Positions 1-8,063 of a stretch of 64,000 nt of DNA are shown here, piece by piece. The stretch lies in assembly GCF_024227715.1 (NCBI RefSeq), contig NZ_CP100449.1, positions 62,001 through 126,000 on the forward strand. The letters run 5' to 3'. The notes under the pieces were generated by a model. That model was not told the DNA's origin. It did no database searches and was given only the letters and a program-made list of their open reading frames with translations. Position 1 is the stretch's first letter. Every line of letters starts with the position of its first letter. The stretch is from Halomarina litorea (GTDB lineage: Archaea; Halobacteriota; Halobacteria; Halobacteriales; Haloarculaceae). The position numbers and the translations under genes were made by a program.

Positions 1-1
1 G

Positions 2-673
2 AGCGACCGGTGGCTCCACGCCATCCTCGCGTTCTCGGCGGGCGTGCTCGCCTTCCTCGCCATCGACGCGGGGTTCGAGGCGTTCGAACTCGCCGAGCAG
101 GTGCCGGGGGCGTTCGAGGGGCCCATCCTCGTCGCTCTCGGCGTCCTCGGTGCATTCCTCGTCGTGCAGGCGGTCAGCGCGTGGCGGACGGGCCGGGCCG
201 CTGCCGGTGACAGTCGTGCCCAGAGCGGGCTGTGGGTCGCCTACCTCGTCGCACTCGGCATCGGCCTGCACAACCTCGCCGAGGGACTGGCCATCGGGAG
301 TTCGTTCGCGCTGGGGCGTGTCTCGCTTGGCGCGTTCCTCGTCATCGGGTTCATGCTCCACAACGTGACGGAGGGACCGGCCGTCGTCGCGCCCGTCACC
401 CGGGGCGAACGGCCGCACCTCGGCCACTTCGTGGCGCTCGGGATCATCGCGGGGGCTCCGGTCATCCTCGGCGGGTGGCTCGGGAGCCTCGCGTTCTCGC
501 CGACGCTCGGGGCGTTCTTCCTCGTCGTCGGCGTCGGGGCCATCCTGCAGGTCGTCTGGGAACTGCGCGGAATGATCAGTCGCAACGGGCGGGTCGGGTC
601 CGCACTGAACCTTGCCGCCCTCCTGTTGGGCCTCGTCGTGATGTACGTCACCGACCTCTTCGTCACACTCTAA
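2..673 (+). CDS. ZIP-family divalent metal transporter, C-terminal part (truncated by window start)
   Basis: The reading frame is open from the first bases of the window, so the N-terminus lies outside. About 223 residues are visible, almost all hydrophobic, forming five or six membrane helices. Two ZIP signatures are present: HNLAEG (bases 269-286) in the TM4-equivalent helix and HNVTEG (359-376) in the TM5-equivalent helix. In this family these His/Glu residues form the binuclear metal site that moves Zn, Fe or related cations into the cytoplasm. A halocyanin gene starts 26 bases after the stop, so the two may be co-transcribed and share a metal theme. The substrate cannot be told from sequence. 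Confidence 0.85.
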   Translation, partial: SDRWLHAILAFSAGVLAFLAIDAGFEAFELAEQVPGAFEGPILVALGVLGAFLVVQAVSAWRTGRAAAGDSRAQSGLWVAYLVALGIGLHNLAEGLAIGSSFALGRVSLGAFLVIGFMLHNVTEGPAVVAPVTRGERPHLGHFVALGIIAGAPVILGGWLGSLAFSPTLGAFFLVVGVGAILQVVWELRGMISRNGRVGSALNLAALLLGLVVMYVTDLFVTL

Positions 674-699
674 CCTCAGTGGATACCTCGTACTTCGAT

Positions 700-1110
700 A
701 TGAACAGACGACAGGTGCTTCGACTCGGCGGCGCAGGGCTCGTAGCGACTGTGACTGCGGGCTGTTCGTCGCTTGGTGGGTCGAACGAACCGCCGCGGGT
801 ATCGATGGCCGATGGGTTCAGCTACGAGCCGGAACGGGTCACGATTCGCCCAGGGACGACGGTCCGCTGGGTGAACGACAGTGACGTCGGGCACACAGTG
901 ACAGCGTACGAGGACGGCATTCCCGCGGATGCGGCGTACTTCGCCAGCGGTGGGTTCGAATCCGAGCGGGCCGCACGCGCCGACGTGAGTGGCGGACTCC
1001 TCGCCTCTGGGGAGGCGTACGAGCACACGTTCGAGGCTACCGAGACGTTCGAGTACTTCTGTATTCCCCACGAGGGGTCGGGGATGACCGGGGGCGTCGT
1101 CGTCAGGTAG
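700..1110 (+). CDS. Halocyanin-like blue copper lipoprotein
   Basis: This 136-residue protein starts with a Tat-type signal (MNRRQVLRLGGAG) and a lipobox ending in Cys22 (TAGCSS), so it should be exported folded and lipid-anchored outside the membrane. The remainder is a plastocyanin-like cupredoxin domain. The type-1 copper ligands are visible: His65 (VGHTV), Cys121 and His124 (FCIPH) and Met129 (SGMTGG). Halocyanins carry single electrons between membrane redox complexes. I chose the ATG at 700 because the Tat motif begins there; the frame stays open upstream but only as antisense-like sequence across the ZIP gene. Confidence 0.9.
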   Translation: MNRRQVLRLGGAGLVATVTAGCSSLGGSNEPPRVSMADGFSYEPERVTIRPGTTVRWVNDSDVGHTVTAYEDGIPADAAYFASGGFESERAARADVSGGLLASGEAYEHTFEATETFEYFCIPHEGSGMTGGVVVR

Positions 1111-1302
1111 TCCCAGCCCGGAGTGGGGGACGTTGCCTACAACAACCACCTCTGGGCCGGGTTGATTAGCAAGAGTGTGCGCTGTCCTGTAGTACCGCAC
1201 GTATCGTGTACTGCACAGTGGTGCCTCCGACCGCGAGCGTCGGGCCGTTCGGTGGGAAGAGGGTTAGGCAGGTAGAAGTAGCTTGCTGTGTAACTGGCGC
1301 TA

Positions 1303-2496
1303 ATGGCCTTTGAGTGGGAGACGTCCATCTGGAGGCGCATCTGGAACCGTTTCCACTCACACGTCGACAGACAGTCGCTGTCACTACTCCTCGTCGTCGG
1401 AGTGCTGCTGACACGTGTACCCCTCGCCTCCGCTCATGAGGCAACCGCGACTGCGGGGCTCACAGACGGACACGGTCTTCTGCTCGTGTTCGTCGGTGTC
1501 GGGTTGATTGGAGCTGTCGTCGTCTGTAAGCGCCTCGAATACCTGTCGCCGACTGTCGCTCTCTATGGGGTCTTCGTTGGAATCGTCGTGACTGCACTCG
1601 GTGCTGTTCTCTTCGAAGGGCTGTCCCCGGACCCGTCCTACACAGCGAGTTCGATGCCGTTCCCCCGGTCGTGGTACGAACCACTCGGGCTAGCTGTCGG
1701 TCTGTTCATCGCAATGGCGAGTTTCGTCATCGGCTGGTTTCGCTGGCCGGCCCGCCCACGATACACCTTCCTCGGTCTGCTGATGGGACTCTGGGTGTCG
1801 TATCCCTATCTCGTTCCGGTTCCGGCTGGCTACTACCACCCGCTCGGCTATGCAATCGTCCTCGGAGCACCGATCCTCGTCGGCTACATCGTCTGGACGG
1901 ATGCGGGTACCGTCCTCCGTGCCGTTCTCCGTGATCCGATCGCCCGCCGCTTCGGCGCTGGCGTCGGGTTCATGCTCGCGTTGTTCTTCACTACCGTCAC
2001 GGGGTATCTCTCGCTGTTCCCCGAGGAAGGGATACACGAGACGACCATCGTCGTCCTGCCTGTTGTCTACCAGTTAGTCATGTGGCCAACGCTCGAGATC
2101 GTGCTGCCACACATCCCGTTCTTCCTGGCCATATCACCCGGTCTAGTCATCGTGATCGGCGTCCTGAGTTCGCTTATCGGACTGAACGCCGCTGTCATCG
2201 CTCGCCACTGGCGCGTCGATGAACGGGCGGGCATGACACAGGGAACCGCTGGAAGTGCGGCAATCGTAGGCACGTGTACGTGTGGGTGCTGTGGGCCACT
2301 GGTCGCGAAGCTCGCGGTACTGGCAGCCGGTCCGGCGATCGCGGCTCCCCTGTACTGGGTGTTCGTCGACACAGCCTCCCCACTCAGTGCGCTGTTCATC
2401 GTCGGCAGTTTCGTCCTGTTCACCGGGAGCCTCGTCTATTCTATCGAGGCAGCACAACGCCCGGATCGGTCGACAGCAGTCGCCTCCATGGATTGA
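1303..2496 (+). CDS. Polytopic membrane protein with C-terminal CTCGCC cysteine cluster
   Basis: The protein has 397 residues with roughly nine or ten predicted membrane helices and a hydrophobic N-terminus ending near an ASA site (about residue 44), followed by a short His-containing stretch. Its striking feature is a cluster of four cysteines, Cys325, Cys327, Cys329 and Cys330 (TCTCGCCGP), just before the last pair of helices. I do not recognise a named family. The cluster and the neighbours (halocyanin upstream, arsenite permease downstream) suggest metal or thiol handling, which is inference. It stands alone, with gaps of 192 bases upstream and 353 bases downstream. Confidence 0.75.
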   Translation: MAFEWETSIWRRIWNRFHSHVDRQSLSLLLVVGVLLTRVPLASAHEATATAGLTDGHGLLLVFVGVGLIGAVVVCKRLEYLSPTVALYGVFVGIVVTALGAVLFEGLSPDPSYTASSMPFPRSWYEPLGLAVGLFIAMASFVIGWFRWPARPRYTFLGLLMGLWVSYPYLVPVPAGYYHPLGYAIVLGAPILVGYIVWTDAGTVLRAVLRDPIARRFGAGVGFMLALFFTTVTGYLSLFPEEGIHETTIVVLPVVYQLVMWPTLEIVLPHIPFFLAISPGLVIVIGVLSSLIGLNAAVIARHWRVDERAGMTQGTAGSAAIVGTCTCGCCGPLVAKLAVLAAGPAIAAPLYWVFVDTASPLSALFIVGSFVLFTGSLVYSIEAAQRPDRSTAVASMD

Positions 2497-2849
2497 AGAG
2501 CCAACAATGGATTTCTCTAGAACAGTTACTCTGCAATCGCAGAGAAGCGCGGTGATAACCTGTCCAAGCAATCGTACAGACAGACCCAACCCTGATTCAG
2601 ATGTACAGTGCGATCAGCATGTGGAGCGTATCTATCGTTCAAGTTGTAACCATCTATCACTCCAGACACCAAGGTATACACGAATATTGAAATTTCATGT
2701 GATATCCAAGTGAGCTAACCGTTGGACCGATACCGCGAGTCTAACATCACCCGTCTGAACGTATTTACTGACTGATGACGTGAATCGCTCCGAGAGGAGA
2801 GGTACCACATCCGCAGCTGGTTTCCGGTACTCGTTCGTAGACGCAGTCA
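2497..2849. other. Intergenic gap, 353 bases
   Basis: This gap holds no convincing gene. A perfect 6-base stem with a 4-base loop (CTCTGC-AATC-GCAGAG, 2529-2544) lies 33 bases after the preceding stop and may mark transcript end, although no T-run follows it. The rest is relatively AT-rich and probably contains the promoter of the arsenite permease gene, but I cannot place a clear TATA box. Confidence 0.4.
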
Positions 2850-3842
2850 ATGGAGACCAAAGCAGGGTTACAACGCCATCAGGTCGTCGTCTATGCCCTC
2901 GCTGTGGTGCTTGCGGTTGCCATCGGACTCGTACTGCCGGGAACTGCCTCGCTGCTTGAGCGGCTCATCAATCCTGTGTTGGTTGTGCTGTTGTACGCGA
3001 CGTTTCTCGAAGTCCCATTCAACAGGCTTCGGCGGTCGTTCACCAATAAGCGGTTCATCACTGGCGCGCTCGGGATGAACTTCCTGGTCGTGCCGGTCGT
3101 CGTCTTCGGGCTCACGCGCTTGCTCCCGCCCGACCCGGTCGTCCTTGTCGGCGTGTTCATGGTACTGTTGACGCCCTGCATCGATTACGTCATCGCGTTC
3201 ACCGACATCGCTGGTGGCGACGTTGGCCAGCTCACCGCCGTGACACCCCTCTTGATGCTCGTTCAATTGGCACTGTTACCGGTGTACCTCTGGGTGTTCA
3301 TGGGGCGACGTATCGCCACAGCCATCGAGCCAGCGCCATTCATCGAGGCGTTTCTCCTCCTCATCGCGCTCCCGTTGACGCTGGCGTGGGTCTCCCAGCT
3401 CTGGGCCGACCGCTCAGATGTCGGTGAGCAGTGGCAGGACCTGGTGGGGTGGCTGCCGGTTCCGATGATGGGTGCGACGCTACTAGTCGTCATCGCCTCG
3501 CAACTTCCCCGTGTACAGGAGTCGTTTGGACAGATTGTGGTGGTCGTCCCCGTCTACGTCGCGTTCCTCGTCATCATGCCCGTCCTCGCGCGAATCGTCG
3601 CCGAGCGTCTCGGGTTCCCCGACGGTGAAAGTCGAGCGCTCGTGTTCACGGCCGTGACGCGCAACTCACTGGTGGTGCTTCCCTTGGCACTCGCGCTGCC
3701 AGCGGACTACGCGCTCGTCCCGGCAGTAGTCGTCACGCAGACGCTCGTCGAACTCACCGGCATGGTCGTACTCACCCGCCTCGTCGAATCGTGGGTTTGG
3801 GAGCGGTCGGGAACGATGATACGCAACGTCGGGATTCAGTAA
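2850..3842 (+). CDS. Arsenic resistance permease, Acr3/bile acid:sodium symporter superfamily
   Basis: This 330-residue membrane protein has about ten helices, the normal size for Acr3. The fourth-helix motif LLTPCID with Cys110 corresponds to the essential cysteine of Acr3 arsenite efflux proteins. A late FTAVTRNSLVVLPLALALP-type segment (about residues 265-283) also matches the BASS/Acr3 fold. It would export arsenite or antimonite, driven by the membrane potential or a proton gradient. No arsenate reductase or ArsR gene is adjacent; the convergent gene downstream is a small double-Cys protein. The call to Acr3 rather than another BASS member rests on the Cys motif. Confidence 0.8.
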   Translation: METKAGLQRHQVVVYALAVVLAVAIGLVLPGTASLLERLINPVLVVLLYATFLEVPFNRLRRSFTNKRFITGALGMNFLVVPVVVFGLTRLLPPDPVVLVGVFMVLLTPCIDYVIAFTDIAGGDVGQLTAVTPLLMLVQLALLPVYLWVFMGRRIATAIEPAPFIEAFLLLIALPLTLAWVSQLWADRSDVGEQWQDLVGWLPVPMMGATLLVVIASQLPRVQESFGQIVVVVPVYVAFLVIMPVLARIVAERLGFPDGESRALVFTAVTRNSLVVLPLALALPADYALVPAVVVTQTLVELTGMVVLTRLVESWVWERSGTMIRNVGIQ

Positions 3843-3940
3843 CAGCAGGTCACATCGCAGGAGCCGGTGTAGTATTCGGCCAAGCAGGGTGCTGAACGGC
3901 GGCAGATGATATAGTACCGTCACCGGCACGAACTGGGGTT

Positions 3941-4282
3941 TTACGAGTCGTCCGTGGTCTTCAGTTGGTCGATGAATCCCTCCCTGAACAGCTCCTTCGT
4001 TCCCTCTGCCCCGGAAATCCGCAGCCGTGTCTCCTCGTACGGAGGGGCAATATGGATGTTGAACTCGGCAAACGAGCAGCACTGGAACTCGCCCGCAAGG
4101 AACGTCGCAACCTCCACTACTGCGTCTTCGACCCCGTCGAATCGGATGGTATAGCCATCAGCGTGCTCGTCTGCACCGAGATATCGGGGGCGCAGTGCCG
4201 AGTGGACATGAGTCGCTTGGGCTTCGATATGGTCGTTTGTCGCTGTACACGCAATCGGTGTTTCCGACGCGCCTTTATCCAT
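3941..4282 (-). CDS. Small conserved protein with CC motif, possibly metal-related
   Basis: I place the start at 4282, giving 113 residues; the open frame extends to 4333 but that leader is atypical. The protein is soluble and acidic, with a central vicinal cysteine pair in GEFQCCSFAEFNIHI and a following RLRISGAEGTKE segment. A similar layout (two adjacent cysteines, then a hydrophobic strand and a GxEGxKE motif) is one I recall from small proteins near mercury or arsenic genes, but I cannot name the family. It converges with the Acr3-like gene across about 98 bases, which supports a heavy-metal role only by context. Confidence 0.6.
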   Translation of the reverse strand: MDKGASETPIACTATNDHIEAQATHVHSALRPRYLGADEHADGYTIRFDGVEDAVVEVATFLAGEFQCCSFAEFNIHIAPPYEETRLRISGAEGTKELFREGFIDQLKTTDDS

Positions 4283-4363
4283 GATTCGCCATAGCTTTCG
4301 ATAGCGAAGTAGATAAGTCGCCGAGTCCAACAAACTGGAGTTACCTGAATTGAGGCGCTAAGG

Positions 4364-4406
4364 CCCCTTCCTCAACGAGCGAGCGGAGCGAGCGAGTAGG
4401 GAGGGG
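4364..4406 (+). repeat. Candidate left-end hairpin of the IS1341-type element
   Basis: An inverted repeat CCCCTTCC ... GGGAGGGG encloses a GAGCGAGCGGAGCGAGCGAG core. Two more perfect small hairpins follow at about 4418-4465 (ACGAGAG/CTCTCGT and GAGACGC/GCGTCTC). It lies about 190 bases before the small ORF that precedes tnpB and mirrors the strong hairpin after tnpB (5858-5901), as expected for the subterminal structures of IS200/IS605-superfamily ends. The exact element boundary is not defined. Confidence 0.5.
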
Positions 4407-4558
4407 ATACAGCGTTCACGAGAGCTTCGCTCTCGTGCGCGAACGAGACGCAGAGCGTCTCGTCAACGCCGCACAGTTCTCAAACACGTTCGACGCTCGG
4501 CCCACAGGCCCACGCAATCGCAACAACTATACGCACAGATGCGCATAGTGTGTATGTA

Positions 4559-4678
4559 GTGAGGCGGAAGAACATCACCATCCGCGAAGACCAAGCCGAG
4601 TGGGTCGAGGAGAACCACCTCAACCTCTCGTCGTTCGTTCGCGGCCAACTTGACGAACTCATCGAAGAACGCTCGTGA
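4559..4678 (+). CDS. Small putative DNA-binding protein preceding tnpB
   Basis: This 39-residue ORF starts at a GTG (4559; a second in-frame GTG lies 9 bases upstream). The peptide includes KNITIREDQAEWVEENHLN and ends SFVRGQLDELIEERS, resembling the strand-helix-helix core of a ribbon-helix-helix protein. Its stop overlaps the GTG start of tnpB by four bases (GTGA), so the two are translationally coupled. I recall similar short ORFs upstream of haloarchaeal tnpB genes. A role in controlling tnpB is inference. Confidence 0.55.
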   Translation: MRRKNITIREDQAEWVEENHLNLSSFVRGQLDELIEERS

Positions 4679-5894
4679 ACTACAACTACAGGTATCGACT
4701 CCGACCGTCCGACGCTCACCGCGAACAGTTAGCGTGGACTGTCGATACCTGTAGACAGGTCTACAACCACTTCCTCCACCGCTTGAATCGGAACGATGAT
4801 ACATCGGCGTACTCCGAACAGAAACTCCTGCCGAGCCTCAAGAAGTGGTGGAACGACCTGAAACAAGTTCACTCAAAAGTTCTACAGAAGGTCGTACAAC
4901 GACTGTACGACAACCTCTCGACACTCCGTGGCCGAAAGCAAAACGGCCACCGCGTCGGGACACTCAAGTGGAAAGGACAGGGAGAGTACCGTTCGTTCAC
5001 CTACAGTCAGTCCGGCTTTGAACTCAAGAACACGAGTGGCCGAACGCGACTGTGGCTCTCGAAAATCGGTGAAATCCCGCTCACCTTCCACCGCGACCTC
5101 CCCGACGACGCCGAGATAAAGACCGTCACGGTCAAACGTGAACCCACCGGCAAGTGGTACGCTGTCCTCGGGGTTGAAACCCCGGACGACCCGCCGGAGA
5201 AACCCGAGAATCCCGAGAAGTGCGTCGGCATCGACGTGGGGATTCTCACGTACGCCCACGACACGGACGGAACCGCCGTCGAATCGCTCGACTTGTCAGA
5301 CGAACGCGAGCGGTTGGAACGCGCACAGCGCGACCTCACTCGGAAGGAACACGGGTCTGCGAATTGGGAGAAACAGCGGGAGGTTGTAGCTGAGCGCCAC
5401 GCCGAGTTGAAGAGCAAGCGCCGCGACTTCCTCCACAAGCTCTCGAACTACTACGCGAGAGAGTATGACTTTGTGGCCGTCGAGGACTTGGACGCGAAGG
5501 GATTGGTAGAGCTACCGGGTAACTCTCGGAACCGGTCGGGGGCGGCGTGGGGGACGTTCCTGCGGATGCTCGAATACAAGTGCGAGCGCGAGGGAACCCA
5601 CTTCGTCGCCGTGAATCCACCGGAACGACCAAAGAGTGTGCGTCCTGCGGCGTTTCGACGGAGAAGCCGCTGTGGGTCCGTGAGCACTCCTGCCCGGCGT
5701 GCGGATTCGAGGCGGATAGAGACGCGAACGCGGCATGGAATATCCTTTCTCGCGGCCTTGAAGATATAGGAGTGGGATACTCCGAATCAACGCCTGTGGA
5801 GACTGCGCTCCCTGTGGATATGTCCGTATCTGCAAAGCGCGTCGTTGAGACAGGAAGCCCCACCCTCAAGCGCGAGCCGTCAGGCGAGCGGTAG
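4675..5894 (+). pseudogene. tnpB: IS1341-type TnpB RNA-guided nuclease, frameshifted
   Basis: The N-terminal helix-turn-helix region (from 4675) and RuvC-like motifs are intact in the first frame: IDVGILTYAHD (first Asp) and VAVEDLDAKGL (Glu). At about 5616-5621 the frame is lost: after VNP the first frame runs into ERPKSVRPAAF, while the next frame continues with TTKECASCGVSTEKPLWV, the CPACG zinc-finger half and DRDANAAWNIL, which supplies the third catalytic Asp. The restored frame ends at 5894 and the first frame stops at 5769. One missing base explains the break. Without the zinc ribbon and last Asp the product should be inactive as a nuclease. Confidence 0.85.
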
Positions 5895-5901
5895 GGTGGG
5901 G
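5858..5901 (+). ncRNA. Terminal hairpin of the tnpB element, candidate omega/reRNA scaffold end
   Basis: A perfect 9-base inverted repeat, CCCCACCCT (5858-5866) and AGGGTGGGG (5893-5901), closes a GC-rich loop containing GCGCGAGCCGTCAGGCGAGCG. It overlaps the end of tnpB: the restored stop codon TAG (5892-5894) lies in its right arm. In TnpB systems the guide (omega/re) RNA is made from the 3' end of tnpB and this right-end structure, with the guide just downstream, here about from 5902. That this RNA is expressed is inference. Confidence 0.5.
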
Positions 5902-5926
5902 TAGTTCACTTCGCCCACTCGAACGT

Positions 5927-6289
5927 ATGACCGATACCCCCGAACGACCGACCTCCGACCAGCTGACCGCGGCCGACGTCCAGTGTTACTGCCCCGTTGG
6001 AGGGGTCATCGACCTCCTCGGACGAAAGTACGCGATACAGGTCGTCTGTGTGGTCGGCGCGATGCAACCAGCGAGATACACGGAGATCGAAGCCGCGTTT
6101 GGAGAGGTGAGCAGTTCGACGCTCTCGACGCGTCTGAGCGAACTCACAGAAGCCGGCCTCCTCGACCGAGAGCAACGCAATACGATTCCACCAGAAGTTC
6201 AGTATCGGCTAACGACCGACGGGGCGGAGCTCTGTGCGGTCTTGGAGCCATTGCTTCAGTGGGTCGAATCCCGCGACCCATCGGGATAA
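5927..6289 (+). CDS. HxlR-family winged-helix transcriptional regulator
   Basis: This 120-residue protein has the HxlR layout: a Cys-containing N-terminus (DVQCYCPVGGVIDLLGRKYA), then a winged helix with RYTEIEAAFGEVSSSTLSTR as recognition region and ELTEAGLLDREQ as wing entry. HxlR proteins bind DNA as dimers and often sense thiol-reactive or electrophilic compounds through an N-terminal cysteine; here Cys24 and Cys26 are in that position. It directly follows the TnpB element and precedes the divergent ORF/CuA cupredoxin region, so the cupredoxin gene is a plausible target, by proximity only. Confidence 0.85.
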   Translation: MTDTPERPTSDQLTAADVQCYCPVGGVIDLLGRKYAIQVVCVVGAMQPARYTEIEAAFGEVSSSTLSTRLSELTEAGLLDREQRNTIPPEVQYRLTTDGAELCAVLEPLLQWVESRDPSG

Positions 6290-6345
6290 CCCCCGCGAGT
6301 CTGAAGGGAGCTGATAGACGTACGCTCTGTGTCTAACAACCCTGG

Positions 6346-6624
6346 CTAACGATACAGCGGTTCGTTTCGCCGCGAGTTGGAGTAACTCGGCTGGTAGACG
6401 CATGTCGATATCTGTAGTGATGCTGCACGGATAGTGCTCTGAGGAAAGAACGTCGAATCACGCTTCGTGAGGAGGTTGCCGACGGTGTAGGCGACGATTG
6501 CTGCACTCGCACCGACGAGGACTTCGTTGGCCCCACCCCACGTAGTGAGGGCGCGTCTCTTTGCCCGGATTTCCGTATACGCATCGAAGACATATGATTC
6601 GAGTCGTCTCACGGCGTCAGGCAC
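6346..6624 (-). CDS. Doubtful small ORF with one hydrophobic helix
   Basis: The 92-residue frame has an N-terminal part that looks protein-like (charged MPDAVRRLESYVFDAYTEI, then the hydrophobic helix VLVGASAAIVAYTVGNLL), while its C-terminal third looks random. It occupies the otherwise empty 304-base gap 6290-6593 and its 5' end overlaps the divergent CuA gene by about 30 bases. It may be a real small membrane protein or the N-terminal remnant of one. I recognise no family. Confidence 0.25.
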   Translation of the reverse strand: MPDAVRRLESYVFDAYTEIRAKRRALTTWGGANEVLVGASAAIVAYTVGNLLTKRDSTFFPQSTIRAASLQISTCVYQPSYSNSRRNEPLYR

Positions 6625-7343
6625 TGGGGATTACACTCGGAGCACTGCTCGGTGCGACGGCGTACCCCGGGATCCGACTCACGCAGGGAACCGTTACCGG
6701 ACACTCACAGACACAACAGTCCACGCAGTCGCTCTACATCGGTGCGTACCACTGGGGGTTCGTACTGCTAGACGACAGCGGTACGGAGCTCCAACAGGTC
6801 AGCGTCCGCACGGACACACGGCTTCGGCTGACCGCGTTTAGCGTCGAGGCGTCCGAGGCGGTCGCCGCACTTCCGGAGGCGGTTCGTGGCGGCCTCCCGA
6901 ATCACGAGACACTCGAAGAGCGGAACCTGAGTACCATCCCTGTCCCGTCCGGTGTGAACCTCGCATCGCTGTTGGAGCACGCCGAGCGGAACTATCCCGA
7001 CCACGGCGTCGCCATCGTCCCCGATGAGTGGGTCGGCGGGATGGGGTCCGGTTCGGGGTGGGGCCACCACGGCCCCGGATGGGGGCATCACGGTGGCGGA
7101 CAGTGGGATGGATACGGCCCAGGTCGCCGGACAGGCCCCGGGCCTCATGGTCCCGGCTGGCCCGGCCACCAGGGCGGAATGGTCGCACCGCCGCTCACAC
7201 TCTGGCACCACGCAACTACCCCGACGGTACTCGAGTTCGTCGTTACCGTCCCCGGGCCGTTCACCGTGGTCTGTCCGACCTACTGTGGGTACGGCCACTC
7301 GTACATGGTCGCTCCGAGCGCCCTCGTCGTCTCGAGTCCGTGA
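6594..7343 (+). CDS. Tat-exported CuA-type cupredoxin with His/Gly-rich insert
   Basis: This 249-residue protein starts with a Tat signal (VSRRQALGITLGALLG). The mature part has subunit II-like strands (YIGAYHWGFVLLDDSG; later VLEFVVTVPGPFTVVC) and ends in a CuA site: C227-PTY-C231-GYG-H235-SY-M238, the C-x3-C-x3-H-x2-M spacing of cytochrome oxidase subunit II and nitrous oxide reductase. No transmembrane hairpin other than the signal is present. Between the cupredoxin halves, residues about 149-197 form a Gly/His/Trp/Pro-rich insert with GWGHHGPGWGHHGGG. No oxidase subunit I gene is nearby, so a stand-alone copper or electron carrier is likely. The start at 6594 is set by the Tat motif. Confidence 0.75.
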   Translation: MIRVVSRRQALGITLGALLGATAYPGIRLTQGTVTGHSQTQQSTQSLYIGAYHWGFVLLDDSGTELQQVSVRTDTRLRLTAFSVEASEAVAALPEAVRGGLPNHETLEERNLSTIPVPSGVNLASLLEHAERNYPDHGVAIVPDEWVGGMGSGSGWGHHGPGWGHHGGGQWDGYGPGRRTGPGPHGPGWPGHQGGMVAPPLTLWHHATTPTVLEFVVTVPGPFTVVCPTYCGYGHSYMVAPSALVVSSP

Positions 7344-7694
7344 GGACCCTGTCGCCGGTCCGGCATTAACGCTCGTGCTCGGAGAATGCATCGAGCGTCG
7401 TCGCAGTCGATTCACCATCACCAGGGGTCAATGAGACGAATTCGAGGTCGCGCTGCGCTTACGAGATTTCGTGTGGATCTCGGGCATCTCGAGGGGACAC
7501 TACACCGCTGTGTCCGCTGTAGTCCTGGCGGGCTCACAACGTACTGGACGCGCGACCTCGACGAACATCTTGTTCGTGACGCCACGTCGCAGTAGCCGTT
7601 GACCAGCCTGTTCAACCATTGTTCTGTATCGATGTGCAAGCTATGTGCATACACCAGAACCGTTATCCGGCTGTGTGCAGAACTTGCACATAGA
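7344..7694. other. Intergenic gap, 351 bases, ending in a putative operator
   Basis: I see no convincing gene here. An open frame at 7386-7595 (69 residues) has random-looking composition. The last 65 bases contain the repeated TGTGCA sites described separately. Confidence 0.5.
7632..7691 (+). promoter_or_regulatory. Putative operator of the RHH/PIN module
   Basis: A 9-base inverted repeat, ATGTGCAAG (7632-7640) and CTTGCACAT (7683-7691), has its right arm ending three bases before the antitoxin ATG at 7695. Two more TGTGCA cores lie between the arms (7644-7649 and 7674-7679), so four copies of the hexamer, one of them inverted, sit within 60 bases. RHH antitoxins normally repress their own operons by binding such repeats, so this is the likely operator. 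Confidence 0.55.
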
Positions 7695-8063
7695 ATGAGC
7701 GCGAGTGACAAGCCCCGACGGGTCCACTTCCAGTCCCCGGAGTATCTCGTCGAGCGTCTCGACGCGATCGCGGAGCTCTTCGACAAAGATCGGACCGATG
7801 TCCTCGTCGAGGCGATCCGCGAGTACATCGAAGAGACTGCCGACAGCGAGACGTTCCAGGAGCTGGTGGCGACGAAATACTACGACGACCAACTCGAGTT
7901 CGAGACGGTCAAGCAGCTGGTCGGCGCCGAGACCGCCCAACGGCTTCGGCTCCTCAAAGCGGATCTCGAGGGTGAACCGTTTGATCTCGATGCGCCTGCT
8001 GACGTCAACATCTACGGCGACGACGCGACGACGGTGGATACCGCGGACGACGACGAGCGATGA
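7695..8063 (+). CDS. Ribbon-helix-helix antitoxin, partner of PIN toxin
   Basis: The 122-residue protein begins with an RHH strand (RRVHFQSPEYLVERLDAIAEL) followed by DRTDVLVEAIREYIEE, a typical MetJ/Arc fold, then an acidic C-terminal tail suited to wrapping a toxin. I chose the ATG at 7695, not the upstream 7599 start, because the RHH core begins directly after it and the operator lies just before it. Its stop overlaps the start of the PIN gene (ATGA), the usual coupling of antitoxin and toxin. Confidence 0.75.
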   Translation: MSASDKPRRVHFQSPEYLVERLDAIAELFDKDRTDVLVEAIREYIEETADSETFQELVATKYYDDQLEFETVKQLVGAETAQRLRLLKADLEGEPFDLDAPADVNIYGDDATTVDTADDDER

